From JBBRVW01 sp038246545 (lineage in GTDB: Bacteria > Actinomycetota > Actinomycetes > JACCUZ01), in NCBI GenBank assembly GCA_038246545.1, contig JBBRVW010000026.1:1-64000 (forward strand): DNA of 64,000 nt. The letters run 5' to 3'. How positions within the stretch are numbered: position 1 is the stretch's first letter; every line of letters begins with the position of its first letter. The translations under genes were made by a program, and so were the position numbers. This document shows, piece by piece, positions 31,553 through 39,082 of this stretch. The notes beneath the pieces are model-generated. The model worked only from the letters and a program-made list of their open reading frames with translations, was not told the origin of the DNA and did not search any database.

Positions 31553-31963
31553 TCAGCAGATCAGGCAGAACGGGTGGCCCGCGGGATCCAGGTAGACCCG
31601 AAAGCCGCCGTCCTCGGAGGGCTGGTGGTCGTGCCGCCGCGCACCGAGGGCGAGGACCGAGGGCTCGGCCGCATCGATGTCGCCGACCGAGAAGTCCAGG
31701 TGGAACTGCTGGGGGTGGGCGCCGCCGGGCCAGGTCGGTTCCACCCAGTCGTCGATCCGCTGGAAGGCGAGGGCAGGACGGCCGTCGGGGTTGTCCGGGG
31801 ACACCCCGCCGCCGGGAGGTGTCAGGGTCGCCCACCTGCTGTCCGACCCGGACTCCGTGGGCCAGCCGAGCAGCTCGGAGTAGAAGCGGGCCAGCACCAT
31901 CGCGTCGGGGCAGTCGAGGATGATCAGGTCGAGGGCGAGCTTCGAGGCAGTCGTGTCGGTCAT
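31553..31963 (-). CDS. VOC-family protein
   Basis: A 136-residue VOC protein: LALDLIILDCPDAMVLARFY at the start, then WVEPTWPGGAHPQQFHLDFS, and RVYLDPAGHPFCLIC at the C-terminus. It belongs to the same subgroup as the gene at 258-683; both share the D-P-A-G-H-x-F-C ending and a central P-x-Q-x-H-L-D strand. Substrate unknown. The ATG start at 31963 lies 45 nt from AT-richer sequence that may be its promoter. The 134 nt between its stop and that of the convergent VOC gene at 31418 shows no recognisable gene or hairpin. Confidence 0.77.
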   Translation of the reverse strand: MTDTTASKLALDLIILDCPDAMVLARFYSELLGWPTESGSDSRWATLTPPGGGVSPDNPDGRPALAFQRIDDWVEPTWPGGAHPQQFHLDFSVGDIDAAEPSVLALGARRHDHQPSEDGGFRVYLDPAGHPFCLIC

Positions 31964-32133
31964 GGCCGCGACGCTAGCCCAGGTTCCGGACGATGCGCGT
32001 CCGGCTCTGTGCTCGACCGCTCGCGAAGCCCACCCCACTCGGGCGAGGGCAGAAACCGTTGCCGGGCAAAGGCTTCCGCCGATTGCAGAACTGTGCTGTT
32101 TACAGATCGGCCGGGGCTGCGGACACTGTGCCG

Positions 32134-32598
32134 ATGCAGGCACGCCGTCGCCGCTGGGACCCGCGGCACTGGTCAATCCTGCAGATCGCGCTCGCGCTGG
32201 TGCTCGTCGTCGCGGCGGCCGCAACCGTGCGGTGGGCCACGCGCGACCGTGTGTGCTTCCCCGGACAGCCGCTCGCCGCGCCGGCGTCGGCCACGGCGGG
32301 GGAGCGCGTCGTCGTCACGGCGGCCGGCTTCACCTGCGCCCGCCGCTTCCACCGCGGCGCCGTCTACGGCCTGGCGTACGTGCCGGAGGACACCGCCGAC
32401 GGCAGGGACCAGGTGGCCCTCGGCGACTTTCCGGTGGCCCGCGACGGCAGCTTCCACGCCCGGGTCCGCGTGCCCGCGACAGCCGCTGCCGGGCCGGCCA
32501 CGATCCGGGTCACCGGCTTCGACGTCGACGAGCTGTACGACGAGGTGTGCAGCGAGCGGGACTGCGGGACGTACGGTGCTGCACTGGTCATCCGCTGA
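32134..32598 (+). CDS. Hypothetical membrane-anchored or secreted protein
   Basis: A 154-residue protein with an Arg-rich N-terminus, one hydrophobic helix (SILQIALALVLVVAAAATVR) and an extracytoplasmic domain of about 115 residues. The domain has beta-strand character and four Cys residues (DRVCFPG, FTCARRF, EVCSERDCG) that could form two disulfides. No family is recognised. GTG at 32128 is an alternative start two codons upstream. It is convergent with the PhzF gene (27-nt gap). Confidence 0.6.
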   Translation: MQARRRRWDPRHWSILQIALALVLVVAAAATVRWATRDRVCFPGQPLAAPASATAGERVVVTAAGFTCARRFHRGAVYGLAYVPEDTADGRDQVALGDFPVARDGSFHARVRVPATAAAGPATIRVTGFDVDELYDEVCSERDCGTYGAALVIR

Positions 32599-32624
32599 CG
32601 TGGACGGTCACGGCGGGCGATCGG

Positions 32625-33461
32625 TCAGGGGAGCGGGACGGCGGAGCCGGTGACCGCGATGCCGGTGCCGTCCGCGGCGGGCACGTCGACGGTGAGCCGG
32701 CTCGGCCGTCCAAGGTCGTCGCCCTGGCGCAGGTGCAGCGTCGCCGGCAGGTCGACGAGCGACAGCGTCCGCAGGTAGCCGCCGAGCGCGGCCGCCGCGG
32801 CGCCGGTGGCCGGGTCCTCGACGATGCCGCCGGGCGGGAACGGGTTGCGCACGTCGAAGGCTGTCGGCCCGGTGCGGTGCACCAGCTGCACGGTGGTCCA
32901 GCCGTGCTCCGCCATCAGGCCGCTCAGGGCGTCGAAGTCGTCGTCGAGGTCGGCCAGCCGTGCCCGGGTGGCCGCCGCGACGACCGGGTGCCATGCACCG
33001 GCGAACGCCACGCGCAACGGGAGCGCCTGGTCGAGGTCGTCGCTGGTCCAGCGCAGCGCGTCGAGCAGCCGCTCGGCGACCACGTCGTCGAGAGCGGCGA
33101 GGTCCGGCGGGACGCTGGTCAGCGTGGCGGTCGTGAGCCCGTCACGGGTCGAGGTCTCGACGCGCACCTCGCCGGCGGCGGTGTCGAGCAGCATCGTCCC
33201 CGCGCCGTGCCGCTCGGCCCACGCGACGCCGGTGGCGATGGTCGCGTGCCCGCAGAACGGCACCTCCGCGAGCGGGCTGAAGTACCGGATCGCGAACCGC
33301 CGGTCTTCCACCGGCACGAGGAACGCCGACTCCGAGTAGCCGACCTCGGCGGCCACCGCGAGCATCTCCACGTCGTCACTGCCGTTGGCGTCGAGGACCA
33401 CCCCGGCAGGGTTGCCGCCGTTCGAGTCGTCGGTGAAGGCGGCGTAGCGCAGGACCTCCAT
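32625..33461 (-). CDS. PhzF-family isomerase/epimerase-like protein
   Basis: A 278-residue protein of the diaminopimelate-epimerase-like fold. Features of the family are YAAFTDDSNGGNPAGVVLDA at the N-terminus, SESAFLVPVEDRRFAIRYFS followed by PFCGHATIATGVAW, and GIVEDPATGAAAAALGGYL. The catalytic Glu of PhzF (in the SESAF segment) is present. Members isomerise small metabolites; the phenazine role holds only for true PhzF in phenazine clusters, which are absent here. ATG at 33461 overlaps the SpoIIE-type phosphatase stop by one base (TGATG), so translation is coupled although a functional link is not obvious. Confidence 0.85.
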   Translation of the reverse strand: MEVLRYAAFTDDSNGGNPAGVVLDANGSDDVEMLAVAAEVGYSESAFLVPVEDRRFAIRYFSPLAEVPFCGHATIATGVAWAERHGAGTMLLDTAAGEVRVETSTRDGLTTATLTSVPPDLAALDDVVAERLLDALRWTSDDLDQALPLRVAFAGAWHPVVAAATRARLADLDDDFDALSGLMAEHGWTTVQLVHRTGPTAFDVRNPFPPGGIVEDPATGAAAAALGGYLRTLSLVDLPATLHLRQGDDLGRPSRLTVDVPAADGTGIAVTGSAVPLP

Positions 33462-35125
33462 CAACCGGCCCGCGGCATCCCGGTGTCCAGCTCGAACCAC
33501 ACGGTCGTGCCGTCGGCACTGTGCTCCGCGCTCCACGCCGTGGCGAGGGCGTCGACGAGCATGAGACCGCGGCCGGAGATGTCGGTGGGCTCGTGGTCCT
33601 CGGTACGTCGTGCGGTGCCGCGGTTGCCGCGGTCCTGCACAGCCACCAGCAGCCGATCGTCGTCGAGCTGGGCCGTGACCCGTGGCTTGGTGCCGGAGTG
33701 GATGACGGCGTTGGTGACCAGCTCCGACAGGCACAGCGCCGCGGTCTCGGCGACGTCCTCGTGGACCTGCCAGGCGCCCAGCCAGCCGGCCAGCGCCCGG
33801 CGGGCGAGCGGCGAGGCGCTGCTGTCGGCCGGCAGGTCGGTCGACGCGGTCTGCAAGTGCATGCCGACCGTGCTCAGCACGGCGAGCATCGTGACGTCGT
33901 CGTCGCTGTCGTGCCGGCGCATCTGGTCGGCCAGGCGTCCGCAGAGCTCGCGGGGGTGCCGGCGGCGCGGCTCGGTCGCGGACAGTCGCTGCGCGAGCTC
34001 CTCGACGCCCTCGTCGAGCGGGAGGCTGCGCGTCTCGACCAGGCCGTCGCTGAAGAAGAGCAGCAGCGAGCCGGGCGGCACCGTGACCGTCGTGGTCTCC
34101 CACGAGCCGGCGCGTAGCCCCAGCGCCGGGCCGGCGGGGACGACGAGGGCGTGCGGCTCGCGGCCGGGCCGGGTGAGCAGCGGCGGCGGGTGACCGGCGA
34201 CGCCCACGTCGAGGGTCCCGCGGTCGGCGCTCAGCACGCCGTACGCGACCGTGACGATCTGCTCAGCGACACCGAGCGACGCGACGAGGACGTCGAGCCG
34301 TCCCAGCAGCACCGCCGGGTCGGGGTCGATCAGCGCGTAGGCCCGCAGCGCCGACCGGACCTGGCCCATGACCACGGCGGCGGGGACGCCCTTGCCCATG
34401 ACGTCGCCGAGCGCGACGGCGACCCGGCCGTCGGTGAGCGGCACCACGTCGTACCAGTCGCCGCCGACCTCCATACCTGAACCGCCGGACGCGTAGAAGG
34501 CGCCCAGCGCGACGCCGTCGAGCTCCGGGAGGGACTCGGGCAGCAGGCTTCGCTGCAGCAGCTGGGACGTCGTCTGCTGCACCTGGAAGGCGAGCGCGCG
34601 CTTCAACGCCTGGGCGACGACGGCCGACACCGCGTCGAGGAACGCCTGCTCGTCGGCGTCGAACGGGCCAGGCTCGCCGAAGCCCAGCAGCAGGCCGCCC
34701 AGGACGGTCTCGTCGCCGTCATGCAGCGGCAGCGCGGCCATCCGGCGGGTCCCGAGCTGGGTCTGCCGGTCGTGCAGGTGCGGGTAGCGGGCCGCGAGGT
34801 CCTCCGACGACACGACCAGCACCGGTGCCGCGGTGCGGACGCTCTCGGCCAGCGGGACGTCTGCCTGACCCTCGATGCGGCACCAGCGCACGCTCGTGGG
34901 CGTCACCGAGTCGTCGTCGCTGACCACGAACGCGAGCTCGCGGCCGGCGCGCTCGCTGGTGGCCAGCCCGGCCCGCACCACGCCCTCGATCCGGAGCACG
35001 TGGTCGAGGCAGACCCGGGCGACGTCGTCGGGGGTGAGCACGTCGGCCAGGGCCGCCGCGAGCCGGCGCAGCAGGACGAGCCGCCCGGCCGCCTGGCCGA
35101 TCGGCGCCAGCCCGGCGCTGCTCAC
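33461..35125 (-). CDS. GAF-SpoIIE phosphatase with C-terminal HATPase domain
   Basis: A 554-residue signalling protein. An N-terminal GAF domain lies at about 20-170. The PP2C/SpoIIE phosphatase lies at about 190-395 with its metal-binding acids in MEVGGDWYDVVPLTDG, VALGDVMGKGVPAAVVMG and DDDVTMLAV. An anti-sigma-type HATPase domain lies at about 420-550 (LSELVTNAVIHSGTKPRV and GRGLMLVDALATAWSAE). Phosphatase plus serine-kinase domains in one chain allow it to set the phosphorylation state of an anti-anti-sigma factor. No STAS-domain gene is adjacent, so the partner lies elsewhere. The GTG start at 35125 is just before the first conserved helix. Confidence 0.9.
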   Translation of the reverse strand: MSSAGLAPIGQAAGRLVLLRRLAAALADVLTPDDVARVCLDHVLRIEGVVRAGLATSERAGRELAFVVSDDDSVTPTSVRWCRIEGQADVPLAESVRTAAPVLVVSSEDLAARYPHLHDRQTQLGTRRMAALPLHDGDETVLGGLLLGFGEPGPFDADEQAFLDAVSAVVAQALKRALAFQVQQTTSQLLQRSLLPESLPELDGVALGAFYASGGSGMEVGGDWYDVVPLTDGRVAVALGDVMGKGVPAAVVMGQVRSALRAYALIDPDPAVLLGRLDVLVASLGVAEQIVTVAYGVLSADRGTLDVGVAGHPPPLLTRPGREPHALVVPAGPALGLRAGSWETTTVTVPPGSLLLFFSDGLVETRSLPLDEGVEELAQRLSATEPRRRHPRELCGRLADQMRRHDSDDDVTMLAVLSTVGMHLQTASTDLPADSSASPLARRALAGWLGAWQVHEDVAETAALCLSELVTNAVIHSGTKPRVTAQLDDDRLLVAVQDRGNRGTARRTEDHEPTDISGRGLMLVDALATAWSAEHSADGTTVWFELDTGMPRAG

Positions 35126-35250
35126 GCCCCGAATCTACGCGGAGCGGCACCGGTGCGCGCCGGAGACCATGCGGACGGCCCAGCGCCGGCGCCCTCGTCC
35201 GACGGGCGGGGTCCGAAGAAAGCCGGCGCGCGAGGCATCCGCTCCCCGGC

Positions 35251-35275
35251 GCTGTTGCGAATGAGTTGCAACAGC
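35251..35275 (+). promoter_or_regulatory. Nur-box-like operator before the nickel transporter gene
   Basis: The 8-base perfect inverted repeat GCTGTTGC / GCAACAGC has a 9-nt spacer. Inside it TTGCGA-N5-TTGCAA (35255-35271) matches the TTGCAA-N5-TTGCAA pattern reported for the actinobacterial nickel-uptake regulator Nur at 11 of 12 positions. It ends 53 nt before the transporter start, where a repressor would block the promoter. Confidence 0.65.
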
Positions 35276-35328
35276 GAAGGCCCGGACGTAGCGTCGAGCC
35301 GACCGATCGTCTACGGGGAGCCACTGTC

Positions 35329-36474
35329 GTGACTGTCACCACCGAGCGGCCGGGCGAGAGCCGGCTGGCCGCCCTGCGCAGCAAGCTGACCGGGGCCGAA
35401 TGGGCCTCGATCCTCGGGATGTCCGGTTTTGTGCTGCTGCTGCACGTCGTCGGCTGGGGGGTGCTCGGCCTGATCGTGGCGCCGCAGCACTACGAGGTCA
35501 ACGGCACCACGGTCTTCGGTCTCGGCCTGGGCGTCACGGCGTACACGCTCGGCATGCGGCACGCGTTCGACGCCGACCACATCGCGGCGATCGACAACAC
35601 CACGCGCAAGCTGATGGCCGAGGGCCAGCGCCCGCTGTCGGTGGGCTTCTGGTTCTCGCTCGGCCACTCGTCGATCGTCTTCGGTCTCGTGCTTCTGCTC
35701 TCGCTCGGCGTCAAGGCTCTGGTCGGGCAGGTCGAGGACGGCAGCTCGTCGCTGCAGCAGACCACCGGACTGATCGGCACTGCGGTGTCCGGGGTCTTCC
35801 TGCTGCTGATCGGGATCCTCAACCTCGTCATCCTCAAGCAGATCCTCGCGGTGTTCCGGCGGATGCGCCGAGGGGACTACGACGAGGACCAGCTCGAGCA
35901 CCACCTGAACTACCGCGGACTGCTCAACCGGATCCTCGGCAAGGTCACCCGCGCGGTGCGCAAGCCCTGGCACATGTACCCGGTCGGCCTGCTGTTCGGT
36001 CTCGGCTTCGACACCGCCACCGAGGTCTCGTTGCTCGTCATCGCCGGCGGTGCCGCTGCGTTCAACCTGCCCTGGTACGCCCTGCTCACGCTGCCGGTGC
36101 TCTTCGCCGCGGGCATGAGCCTGCTCGACTCCATCGACGGCTGCTTCATGAACTTCGCCTACGACTGGGCGTTCTCCAAGCCGGTGCGGAAGGTCTACTA
36201 CAACATCACCATCACCGGCCTGTCGGTCGCTGTCGCGCTCATCATCGGCAGCATCGAGATCGTGTCCATCGTGACCGACAAGCTGCACATCACCCATGGG
36301 CCGCTGGCCTGGGTCGGCGGCCTGGACCTCAACCACGTCGGCTACGTGATCGTCGTGCTCTTCGTGCTCACGTGGGTGGTGGCCCTGCTCGTCTGGCGGT
36401 TCGGCCGGATCGAGGAGAAGTGGAACGCCGGCCTCGCGGGACCCACCCCGGCGAGCGCCACCGACCCGTCCTGA
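35329..36474 (+). CDS. HoxN/NixA-family nickel (cobalt) permease
   Basis: A 381-residue membrane protein with eight predicted helices and the NiCoT signature RHAFDADHIAAIDNTTRKLM, in which His 78, Asp 83 and His 84 form the H-x4-D-H metal motif. Other family motifs are WFSLGHSSIVFGLVLLLSLG, LLFGLGFDTATEVSLLVIAG and GMSLLDSIDGCFMNFAYDWA. It imports Ni2+ (or Co2+) with high affinity for urease, hydrogenase, Ni-SOD or cobalamin synthesis. GTG at 35329 follows GGGGAG by eight bases. The Nur-like box upstream argues for nickel as the substrate. No nickel enzyme is in the window. A 17-bp duplication spans its stop codon. Confidence 0.93.
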   Translation: MTVTTERPGESRLAALRSKLTGAEWASILGMSGFVLLLHVVGWGVLGLIVAPQHYEVNGTTVFGLGLGVTAYTLGMRHAFDADHIAAIDNTTRKLMAEGQRPLSVGFWFSLGHSSIVFGLVLLLSLGVKALVGQVEDGSSSLQQTTGLIGTAVSGVFLLLIGILNLVILKQILAVFRRMRRGDYDEDQLEHHLNYRGLLNRILGKVTRAVRKPWHMYPVGLLFGLGFDTATEVSLLVIAGGAAAFNLPWYALLTLPVLFAAGMSLLDSIDGCFMNFAYDWAFSKPVRKVYYNITITGLSVAVALIIGSIEIVSIVTDKLHITHGPLAWVGGLDLNHVGYVIVVLFVLTWVVALLVWRFGRIEEKWNAGLAGPTPASATDPS

Positions 36475-36501
36475 CCCCCACGGGCCCGTCCTGACCCCCA
36501 C
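36465..36501. repeat. 17-bp direct repeat across the transporter stop codon
   Basis: CCCGTCCTGACCCCCAC occurs at 36465-36481, containing the TGA stop, and again at 36485-36501. It is the second case in this window of a duplicated stop-codon segment (compare 18855-18890). Confidence 0.9.
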
Positions 36502-36545
36502 CGGCCTCGTGTTCGGCCCGGCTCCTGCCCGGCCGCCGCCCGAGT

Positions 36546-36633
36546 TGATCACGGGACCGTGATCAGCCTGGGCTGACAGTGGCTTGCACGCCGCTGTCGG
36601 GCCGAAATGATCACGGGACCGTGATCATTTCGG
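36546..36633. repeat. Composite palindromic repeat, family B copy 2 (two B cores around one GACAG/CTGTC hairpin)
   Basis: TGATCACGG-GA-CCGTGATCA occurs twice: at 36546-36565, and within 15-bp perfect arms at 36602-36616/36619-36633 (arm CCGAAATGATCACGG). Between them is GACAG (36575-36579) ... CTGTC (36594-36598) around a TTGCACGCC centre, the counterpart of 18927-18954. It lies between the nickel permease and AceE-like genes, which face the same way. It is probably a terminator or mobile-type repeat. Confidence 0.85.
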
Positions 36634-36685
36634 GGACGTGGGTGCCGCCGGGGCGGCGGGTGGCCCGCGGGTAGGGTCCGGGGCC

Positions 36686-39067
36686 GTGACCAGCCCGGAA
36701 CGCACCGACGTCGGCCTCGAGACCCTCGAGGAGATCGAGCGGCGGGTGTTGTGGCTCGCCGTGCGCATCGTCGACGCCGCCAACCGCGAGCGCGAGACCG
36801 GCGACGGGGTCAAGGTCGGCGGGCACCAGTCGTCCAGCGCGTCGCTCGTCTCGGTGATGACCGCGCTGTGGTTCGCCCACCTCGAGGCGGCCGACCGGGT
36901 GTCGGTGAAGCCGCACGCCTCCCCGGTGCTGCACGCGATCAACTACCTGCTCGGAGACCTCGACCGGACCTACCTCACGACGCTGCGCTCCCGCGGCGGG
37001 TTGCAGTCCTACCCGAGCCGCACCAAGGACCCCGACCGGGTCGACTTCTCCACCGGGTCGGTCGGGCTCGGGGCTGCGGCTCCGCTGTTCGCTGCCGTCA
37101 CGCGGCGGTACGTCGACGCGCACTTCGGCCCGCGCGACCACAGCCGTTTCGTGGCGCTGATCGGCGACGCCGAGCTCGACGAGGGCAACGTGTGGGAGGC
37201 GATCGCCGACCCGGCGACCCAAGGCCTCGGCAACGTGATGTGGATCGTCGACTTCAACCGGCAGTCGCTGGACCGGGTCGTCCCCGGCATCCGGATCGAG
37301 CAGTGGACCCAGCAGTTCGCCGCCGCCGGCTGGCACGTCGCCACGGTGAAGTACGGCAAGAAGCTGCGCGCCGCCTTCGAGCTGCCCGGCGGCGACGCCC
37401 TGCGGCGCTGGATCGACGGCATGCCCAACGAGCAGTACCAGGCCCTGTTCGGACTGGGGACCGCCGATGTCCGCACGACGGTCCTCGACGGTGCGCCGCC
37501 TGACGTGCACGACTTCTGCCGCGGCTGGGCCGACGAGACGCTCGCGTCCACCGTCGTCGACCTGGGCGGCCACGACATCGCGAGCCTGCTCGACGTCTTC
37601 CGCGAGTGCGACGCCGTGACCGACCGGCCGAGCGTGGTGTTCGCCTACACGGTCAAGGGCTGGGGGCTGCCGACCGCCGGCAACCCGCGCAACCACTCGG
37701 CGCTGCTCACCGGCGACCAGATCGACGACCTGCGGCGCGTCGTGGGCCTCGAGCCCGCATCCGAGTGGGACCGCATCGACCCGGCCACGACCGCCGGCCA
37801 GTGGGCGGTGTCACGGCGCGAGCACCTCGCGCTGCCGCCCGTGCCGAAGGCTCTCGGCGTCACGGTGCCGAAGGAGACCGGGATCCGCTCGGGCAAGCCG
37901 ATCTCCACCCAGGAGGTGTTCGGCCGGGTGCTGGTCGACCTCTCGCGCAACGCCGAGGTGGCGCCGTACCTCGTCACCACCGCGCCCGACGTCGCGACGT
38001 CGACCAACCTGGCCGGCTTCATCAACCGCACCGGCGTCTTCGCGCCCGACGAGCGGCGCAGCTGGGCTACCGACACCTTGCTCAAGTGGGCGGAGGGCCC
38101 GACCGGTCAGCACATCGAGCTGGGCATCAGCGAGATGAACCTCTTCCTGCTGCTCGGGCAGCTCGGGCTCGCCGGCGACCTGTCCGGCCAGCCGCTGCTG
38201 CCGGTGGGCACGGTCTACGACCCCTTTGTCCTGCGCGGGCTGGACGCGTTCATCTACAGCGTCTACTCCGGCGCACGGTTCGTCGTGGCGGGTACGCCGT
38301 CCGGCGTGACGCTGGCTCCCGAGGGCGGCGCGCACCAGTCGACGATCACGCCGTCGGTCGGTCTCGAGCTGCCCGAGGTCACCCTGGTGGAGCCGGCGTA
38401 CGCCGTGGCGCTCGACTGGCTGCTCTGCGACGCCCTCGGCCGGATCGCCGCCGGCCCGGCGACGTCGCCGGCTCCGTCGTCAGCCGCGGCCGAGACCGAG
38501 GAGCGCGGCTCGTACTACTTCCGGCTCACCACCCGGCCGATCGACCAGGCGCCGTTCGAGGCCGCCCGCGCCCGGCTGGGCGACGCCGTGCTGAGGCGCC
38601 AGGTGCTCGCCGGTGCCTACCGGCTCGTCGACGCGACCGGTGCCGCCGAGGCCGGGGCGCCGCAGGTGAACCTGGTCACGTCCGGCGCGGTACTGCCCGA
38701 GGTGCTGCAGGCGGCGGCCGAGCTCGCCGACGAGGGCATCGCCGCGCACGTCGTCGACGTCACGTCGCTGGACCGGCTCTACCGCGCCTGGCAGCGCACC
38801 CTGCGGCAGGCGGTCCGCACGGCGACGACGCCGTCGGTGGCCGGTGCACTGCGGGCCGTCCTCCCCGACCGCACCCCGGTCGTGACCGTGCACGACGGCG
38901 CCTCGCACGCGATGGCGTGGATCGGCTCGGCCCTCGGCGTCCCGGCCGTGCCGATCGGGGTCGACCGGTTCGGCCAGTCCGGAACCATCGCCGACCTCTA
39001 CGCCCTGCACGACCTCGACAGCGGGTCGATCGTCAACGCCGCGCTGGCCGCGATCTCGTTGCGCTGA
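36686..39067 (+). CDS. AceE-like homodimeric E1 (pyruvate dehydrogenase/transketolase family)
   Basis: A 793-residue thiamine-diphosphate enzyme of the homodimeric E1 class. VGGHQSSSASLVSVMTALWF and the following VKPHASPVLHA resemble AceE. The ThDP motif begins FVALIGDAELDEGNVWEAIA and ends in VDFNRQSLD. The pyrimidine-binding half contains GISEMNLFLLLGQLGLAGDL and the C-terminal transketolase domain ends near the stop. It is about 100 residues shorter than actinobacterial AceE, resembling the AceE-like MdeB group active on other 2-oxoacids such as 2-oxobutyrate. GTG at 36686 is supported by position. It has no E2/E3 partner nearby, and its relation to the fused E1 at 15368 is substrate-level guesswork. 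Confidence 0.82.
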   Translation: MTSPERTDVGLETLEEIERRVLWLAVRIVDAANRERETGDGVKVGGHQSSSASLVSVMTALWFAHLEAADRVSVKPHASPVLHAINYLLGDLDRTYLTTLRSRGGLQSYPSRTKDPDRVDFSTGSVGLGAAAPLFAAVTRRYVDAHFGPRDHSRFVALIGDAELDEGNVWEAIADPATQGLGNVMWIVDFNRQSLDRVVPGIRIEQWTQQFAAAGWHVATVKYGKKLRAAFELPGGDALRRWIDGMPNEQYQALFGLGTADVRTTVLDGAPPDVHDFCRGWADETLASTVVDLGGHDIASLLDVFRECDAVTDRPSVVFAYTVKGWGLPTAGNPRNHSALLTGDQIDDLRRVVGLEPASEWDRIDPATTAGQWAVSRREHLALPPVPKALGVTVPKETGIRSGKPISTQEVFGRVLVDLSRNAEVAPYLVTTAPDVATSTNLAGFINRTGVFAPDERRSWATDTLLKWAEGPTGQHIELGISEMNLFLLLGQLGLAGDLSGQPLLPVGTVYDPFVLRGLDAFIYSVYSGARFVVAGTPSGVTLAPEGGAHQSTITPSVGLELPEVTLVEPAYAVALDWLLCDALGRIAAGPATSPAPSSAAAETEERGSYYFRLTTRPIDQAPFEAARARLGDAVLRRQVLAGAYRLVDATGAAEAGAPQVNLVTSGAVLPEVLQAAAELADEGIAAHVVDVTSLDRLYRAWQRTLRQAVRTATTPSVAGALRAVLPDRTPVVTVHDGASHAMAWIGSALGVPAVPIGVDRFGQSGTIADLYALHDLDSGSIVNAALAAISLR

Positions 39068-39082
39068 CGCCGCACCGGCGGA

